DNA of 64,000 bases from Rhodoluna sp. (GTDB lineage Bacteria; Actinomycetota; Actinomycetes; Actinomycetales; Microbacteriaceae): positions 1 through 64,000 of the forward strand of contig NZ_JAHEIM010000013.1 of the NCBI RefSeq assembly GCF_024639375.1, written 5' to 3'. The notes beneath the pieces were generated by a model. It was not told the DNA's origin and searched no databases. It saw only the letters and a program-made list of their open reading frames with translations. The position numbers were made by a program, and so were the translations under genes. Positions 61,261 through 64,000 of the stretch are shown here, piece after piece. Every line of letters starts with the position of its first letter. The first letter of the stretch is position 1.

Positions 61261-61731
61261 TCAGTCTTCGCCGATGTCTTCGTTCCAAAGGGTTGGGTTG
61301 GCCTCGATGAAGTCACCCATGAGCTTGATTAGCCCGGGGTCATTCAGCACGTGCACCTCGGCACCGTGTTCGGCAACCCAGTCCTGCCCGCCCATAAAGT
61401 TTTTGTCGTCGCCCACAATCACACGGCCAATTCCGAATTGACGAATAAGTCCCGAGCAATACCAACAGGGGCTCAGGCTGGTGGCCAAGGTGACTTTGCG
61501 ATAAGAGCGCTGGCGACCAGCATTTCTAAAAGCGCTGGTCTCGCCATGCATTGAGGCATCGCCTTCTTGCACACGAAGGTTGTGACCGCTGCCTAGCAGT
61601 TGTCCTTCTTCATCAAAAAGGGCTGCTCCAATTGGTATGCCCCCTTCGGATAAGCCGAGGTGAGCCTCGGCGATGGCAACCTGAAGTTTTTCTTCGTCAG
61701 TTTTAAAAACTTGACCAACTTTAAATTCCAT
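61261..61731 (-). CDS. Cytosine deaminase-like nucleoside deaminase, Fcy1 type
   Basis: A 156-residue zinc deaminase of the cytidine deaminase superfamily. HGETSAF gives His62 and catalytic Glu64, and SPCWYC gives Cys89 and Cys92. GGIPIGAALFDEEGQLLGSGHN and the C-terminal ending PTLWNEDIGED closely recall yeast cytosine deaminase Fcy1 (ending DWFEDIGE), not the unrelated bacterial CodA. The neighbouring CodB-type permease strengthens cytosine as substrate. GAGAGG lies upstream of the ATG. A guanine-deaminase-like activity cannot be excluded. Confidence 0.88.
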   Translation of the reverse strand: MEFKVGQVFKTDEEKLQVAIAEAHLGLSEGGIPIGAALFDEEGQLLGSGHNLRVQEGDASMHGETSAFRNAGRQRSYRKVTLATSLSPCWYCSGLIRQFGIGRVIVGDDKNFMGGQDWVAEHGAEVHVLNDPGLIKLMGDFIEANPTLWNEDIGED

Positions 61732-61753
61732 CGCCGAGGCCTCTCGTTTGTTT

Positions 61754-63106
61754 TTACTTTTTGATCTTTAGTGCTTTGTAAAGCGCTGAATAAAGTGCCG
61801 CTGCAACAACAAAACCGACTAGCGGTGTGATGTCACCAAGACCCGCGGATAGTGGGCCGGTGTAAGCAACCTGGTTGGCGAATCCCCAAATTGAGAAAAC
61901 GGTTGCCACTACAAATGCAATTACTCCGGCAATGTTTTCGCCATTGCCCTCGAGATCGCTTGAGTGCTTGCGGCCGCGAACTAACCAGTCGGTCAGTACA
62001 ATAGAGATCCACGGAGCGACCCAGTAGCTTACTACTAGCAAGAAACCTTCGAACCCACCAACAAAATCACCCTTGATTGCCGCATATGCAGTGATCGAAC
62101 CGATGACGCCGGCAAGGGCAACCATAATCGCGCGACGCGCCTTGAAGCCAAGTTTGATGCCAACCGCAAGAAACGACATTGCGCCTGAATAAACATTAAG
62201 AACGTTTGCACCAATCGAGCCCACCGCGATGCCAAGCAGAACAAGTGCGGCTAGAAAATCATTGTGTAGCAAACCGGTGAAGTTGGAGGTTGGGTTTCCT
62301 TCAGGTGAGGCAACTGTCCAAGCCACTGCTCCAACCGACATCAGCAATGTGGTTGCGAACCAGTTTCCAAGACCAGCTGCTAATCCCAATTGTCGAGAGT
62401 TTGTGTTAGCAGGCAGGTAGCGAGTGTAGTCAGATGCAAATGCGGTCCAGCCTGCTGTGTATCCATAAGCCGCAGCTGCGGTCAATGTGAAGCCAATCAG
62501 ATTGAATGATGACTTATCTGCGGCAACAACATAGTTGCCCTGAGAAAGAACGATCACCGCGGCAATGCCAAAAACAACCACGAGGTAATAGAAGGCGTAG
62601 CGCTCAAACTTTTGAATCAAGTTGTGGCCGACAAAAGCAACCAGAATTTGCGCGACGACAACGATCAGCAGCGAAACTTCAATTGAAAGATGAGTTAGCG
62701 CCTGAAGTGCGAATGCACCCGAGGTTGAGTTCACGGCAAACCAGCCGATTCCGGCAACCAATGTTGAAAGGCCGGCAGGAATAATGTTGCCGAGCTTTCC
62801 AAAAGCGCTGCGACCAAGAACCATTTGTGGCAAACCAGTCTTTGGACCCCAGGTGCTAAGCACTCCGTGAGTAACTGCAGCAAGAGAGTTTCCGACTACG
62901 ACTGCTGCAATTGCTTGCCAGACGTTAAGCCCAAAAACAATAACAGCGAGAAAACCGATGAATATGGTTGCGAATTCTAGATTCGGAGACGACCAGACAG
63001 TGAACAGGTGCCATGCCTTGCCGTGACGTTCGCCAGCAGGAATTGGGGCGATGTCGTTGGTTTCGATAGTGGTTGCCTTAGCAGAGCCAGAGTTTGTATT
63101 TGACAT
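61754..63106 (-). CDS. codB: NCS1-family cytosine/purine permease, CodB-like
   Basis: A 450-residue membrane protein with about twelve helices. The NCS1 features include WSSPNLEFATIFIGFLAVI in the first helix, LGRSAFGKLGNIIP, IGWFAVNSTSGAFALQAL and AFASDYTRYLP. It should import cytosine with a cation. It heads a two-gene operon with the deaminase. ATG two codons into the track ORF is preferred because it is six bases after TAGATT, so translation could begin at the mRNA 5' end. Purine or thiamine precursors are less likely substrates given the context. Confidence 0.9.
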   Translation of the reverse strand: MSNTNSGSAKATTIETNDIAPIPAGERHGKAWHLFTVWSSPNLEFATIFIGFLAVIVFGLNVWQAIAAVVVGNSLAAVTHGVLSTWGPKTGLPQMVLGRSAFGKLGNIIPAGLSTLVAGIGWFAVNSTSGAFALQALTHLSIEVSLLIVVVAQILVAFVGHNLIQKFERYAFYYLVVVFGIAAVIVLSQGNYVVAADKSSFNLIGFTLTAAAAYGYTAGWTAFASDYTRYLPANTNSRQLGLAAGLGNWFATTLLMSVGAVAWTVASPEGNPTSNFTGLLHNDFLAALVLLGIAVGSIGANVLNVYSGAMSFLAVGIKLGFKARRAIMVALAGVIGSITAYAAIKGDFVGGFEGFLLVVSYWVAPWISIVLTDWLVRGRKHSSDLEGNGENIAGVIAFVVATVFSIWGFANQVAYTGPLSAGLGDITPLVGFVVAAALYSALYKALKIKK

Positions 63107-63112
63107 GACCAT

Positions 63113-63118
63113 AATCTA
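63113..63118 (-). promoter_or_regulatory. -10 hexamer for the codB-deaminase operon
   Basis: TAGATT ends six bases before the preferred codB ATG and touches the upstream ATG, so transcription would start at the second ATG. Confidence 0.5.
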
Positions 63119-63192
63119 GTGGCCTTTGAAAAATGAAAACGCCTATTCGCGAGTGTTTTACATGACCGACACAAAGGTATCTTTGTTGTGCA

Positions 63193-63894
63193 ATGACCTT
63201 CGATGATCCTCAATTAGCCGGGCTGCTGGCGGATGAATCTGCGCTCCTGGCATTCTTGGCCACAAACTTCGACCAGCGCGATCAAGAGGTTGTTAAAACC
63301 GTGGTTGAAGTAAACGACTTGCCAACAATTGCTCGTCTCGAAAATGTCGGCTTTCAGACTGGCCGTCAGTTCACCAAGGGTAAGCATCGCTATCTGCGCA
63401 TGAGTTGCGATCGCTATGACTACGTGCGCTTGATGGGTGAAACCAAGATGGCCGAATTCTTAGACATGGGTGTTTGGAGTTTCGCCTTCGACAGTGCAAA
63501 ACGTCGTGCCGGTTTGTGTGACTACACCAATAAGCAAATTTCTATCTCACGCTATTTGGTTGACATTCATGACATGGATGAATCGATGCAGGTTATTTTG
63601 CATGAGGTAGCGCATGCCATTTGCGGCAAAGCTGCGGGCCATGGCAAAAAGTGGCTGAGCACTGCAAAATCAATTGGCTATCGCGCCGAGAAATTCACGG
63701 GTAAAGAAATTGCTGTTGAAACCGCAACTTGGATTGGCACCTGCCCTAAGGGGCATAGGCATTACCGATATCGTCGACCAACCCGAATGCTGAGCTGTGC
63801 AATTTGCGCCCCGGGTTACGAGCAGCGCAATTTGATTCGCTGGCGTCACCGCGACGAAGTGCTACCGAGTTATGGCGAACCAAATCACCAATAA
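63193..63894 (+). CDS. SprT-like zinc metalloprotein
   Basis: A 233-residue protein with a zincin motif LHEVAHAICGKAAGHGKKW (HExxH plus downstream His) and a C-terminal zinc-ribbon-like pair TCPKGHR and LSCAICAPGY. AGLCDYTNKQISISRYLV is typical of the SprT-like domain. About 80 N-terminal residues precede it. The domain occurs in the eukaryotic DNA-protein crosslink protease Spartan and in bacterial proteins of unclear function. It is divergent from codB; its 3' end overlaps the convergent membrane protein gene. Confidence 0.87.
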   Translation: MTFDDPQLAGLLADESALLAFLATNFDQRDQEVVKTVVEVNDLPTIARLENVGFQTGRQFTKGKHRYLRMSCDRYDYVRLMGETKMAEFLDMGVWSFAFDSAKRRAGLCDYTNKQISISRYLVDIHDMDESMQVILHEVAHAICGKAAGHGKKWLSTAKSIGYRAEKFTGKEIAVETATWIGTCPKGHRHYRYRRPTRMLSCAICAPGYEQRNLIRWRHRDEVLPSYGEPNHQ

Positions 63895-64000
63895 CGAAAC
63901 AACAAAACCGGAGAAGAAGTTCAGCCAGATAAATCGCTTCCAGCCTGCGTTAGCGGTTTCACAAGTTTCATCTGTGATGTTCCAGAATTTTCCAACAATC
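63862..64000 (-). CDS. C-terminal end of a membrane protein, cut by the window edge
   Basis: Reading from the right edge on the minus strand gives 45 open codons ending TAG: IVGKFWNITDETCETANAGW, then KRFIWLNFFSGFVVSLLVIW and a short tail. The last part is a clear membrane helix after a charged stretch, as at the end of a small transporter or membrane protein. It overlaps the last 33 bases of the SprT-like gene. It is too short to name a family and is absent from the ORF track. Confidence 0.55.
   Translation of the reverse strand, partial: IVGKFWNITDETCETANAGWKRFIWLNFFSGFVVSLLVIWFAITR

Noticed and set aside
1-64000. CRISPR arrays, insertion sequences, prophage, rRNA
   Set aside because: No regular spaced repeats, transposase, integrase, phage structural gene or rRNA-like stretch was seen on either strand.

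Overview
The window looks like one continuous piece of a free-living actinobacterial chromosome. It carries two WhiB proteins, MtrAB-LpqB, PdtaS, a Rv3235-type protein, an acyl-CoA carboxylase with an epsilon subunit, a purine nucleoside phosphorylase/phosphohexomutase pair and LCP cell-wall proteins. Base composition by eye is close to half GC with many A/T-ending codons, which is low for Actinobacteria. Together with the Microbacteriaceae-like SdhC, SecA and NadA N-termini, this suggests a small-genome planktonic Microbacteriaceae of the Rhodoluna/Aquiluna type. That genus-level placement is inference. I found no phage, insertion sequence, CRISPR array or rRNA. Coding density is very high and no gene-free gap exceeds about 210 bases.

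Layout. 1-1 kb: start of the succinate dehydrogenase operon (sdhC-sdhD-sdhA, minus; sdhA is cut by the window edge). 1.06-2.2 kb: mannose-1-phosphate guanylyltransferase. 2.3-11 kb: a nucleoside uptake and breakdown operon (BMP-type lipoprotein, ABC ATPase, two permeases, cdd, deoA, add) ending in PTS EIIA and EIIB proteins with no EIIC. 11-13.4 kb: phosphohexomutase and purine nucleoside phosphorylase. 13.5-25 kb: LpdA-type flavoprotein, acyl-CoA carboxylase genes (accA3, accD, accE), maf, an RNA methyltransferase, a NarL-type two-component pair with a third kinase-like membrane protein, birA and a PH-domain membrane protein. 25-32.7 kb: purK-purE, then an envelope block (LCP ligase, lipoprotein, 890-residue repeat protein with LysM, Wzy/WaaL-type polymerase or ligase). 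32.7-40.5 kb: manA, whiB2, a very large membrane glycosyltransferase, a DUF5719-like secreted protein, a zincin and phosphomannomutase. 40.5-50 kb: ahcY, mtrA-mtrB-lpqB, comF-like, hpf, secA. 50-54 kb: Rv3235-like protein, an unknown protein, a SAF-domain membrane protein, a MinD/CpaE-like ATPase, PdtaS. 54-56 kb: whiB1, small membrane protein, bcp, tRNA-Lys(CTT). 55.7-61.2 kb: NAD synthesis operon nrtR-nadA-nadB-nadC-cysteine desulfurase, preceded by a large symmetric operator. 61.3-64 kb: Fcy1-like cytosine deaminase and CodB-type permease, SprT-like protein and the tail of a membrane protein.

How it fits together. Three themes recur. The first is nucleoside and base scavenging: ABC importer, Cdd, Add, DeoA, PunA, a possible phosphopentomutase and CodB with a cytosine deaminase. 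The second is mannose-nucleotide and envelope polymer synthesis under MtrAB/WhiB-type control. The third is NAD synthesis with its own regulator and Fe-S support gene. As I remember the Mycobacterium tuberculosis map, much of the gene content matches a compacted version of its Rv3219-Rv3318 region. Many transcripts look leaderless: a -10-like hexamer lies 6-7 bases before the start codon at several genes.

The least explained items are the nine-repeat LysM protein, the PTS EIIA/EIIB pair without EIIC, the degenerate kinase partner, the 50-53 kb Rv3235/SAF/MinD-like cluster and the double NrtR operator. None of these proves a wholly new system.
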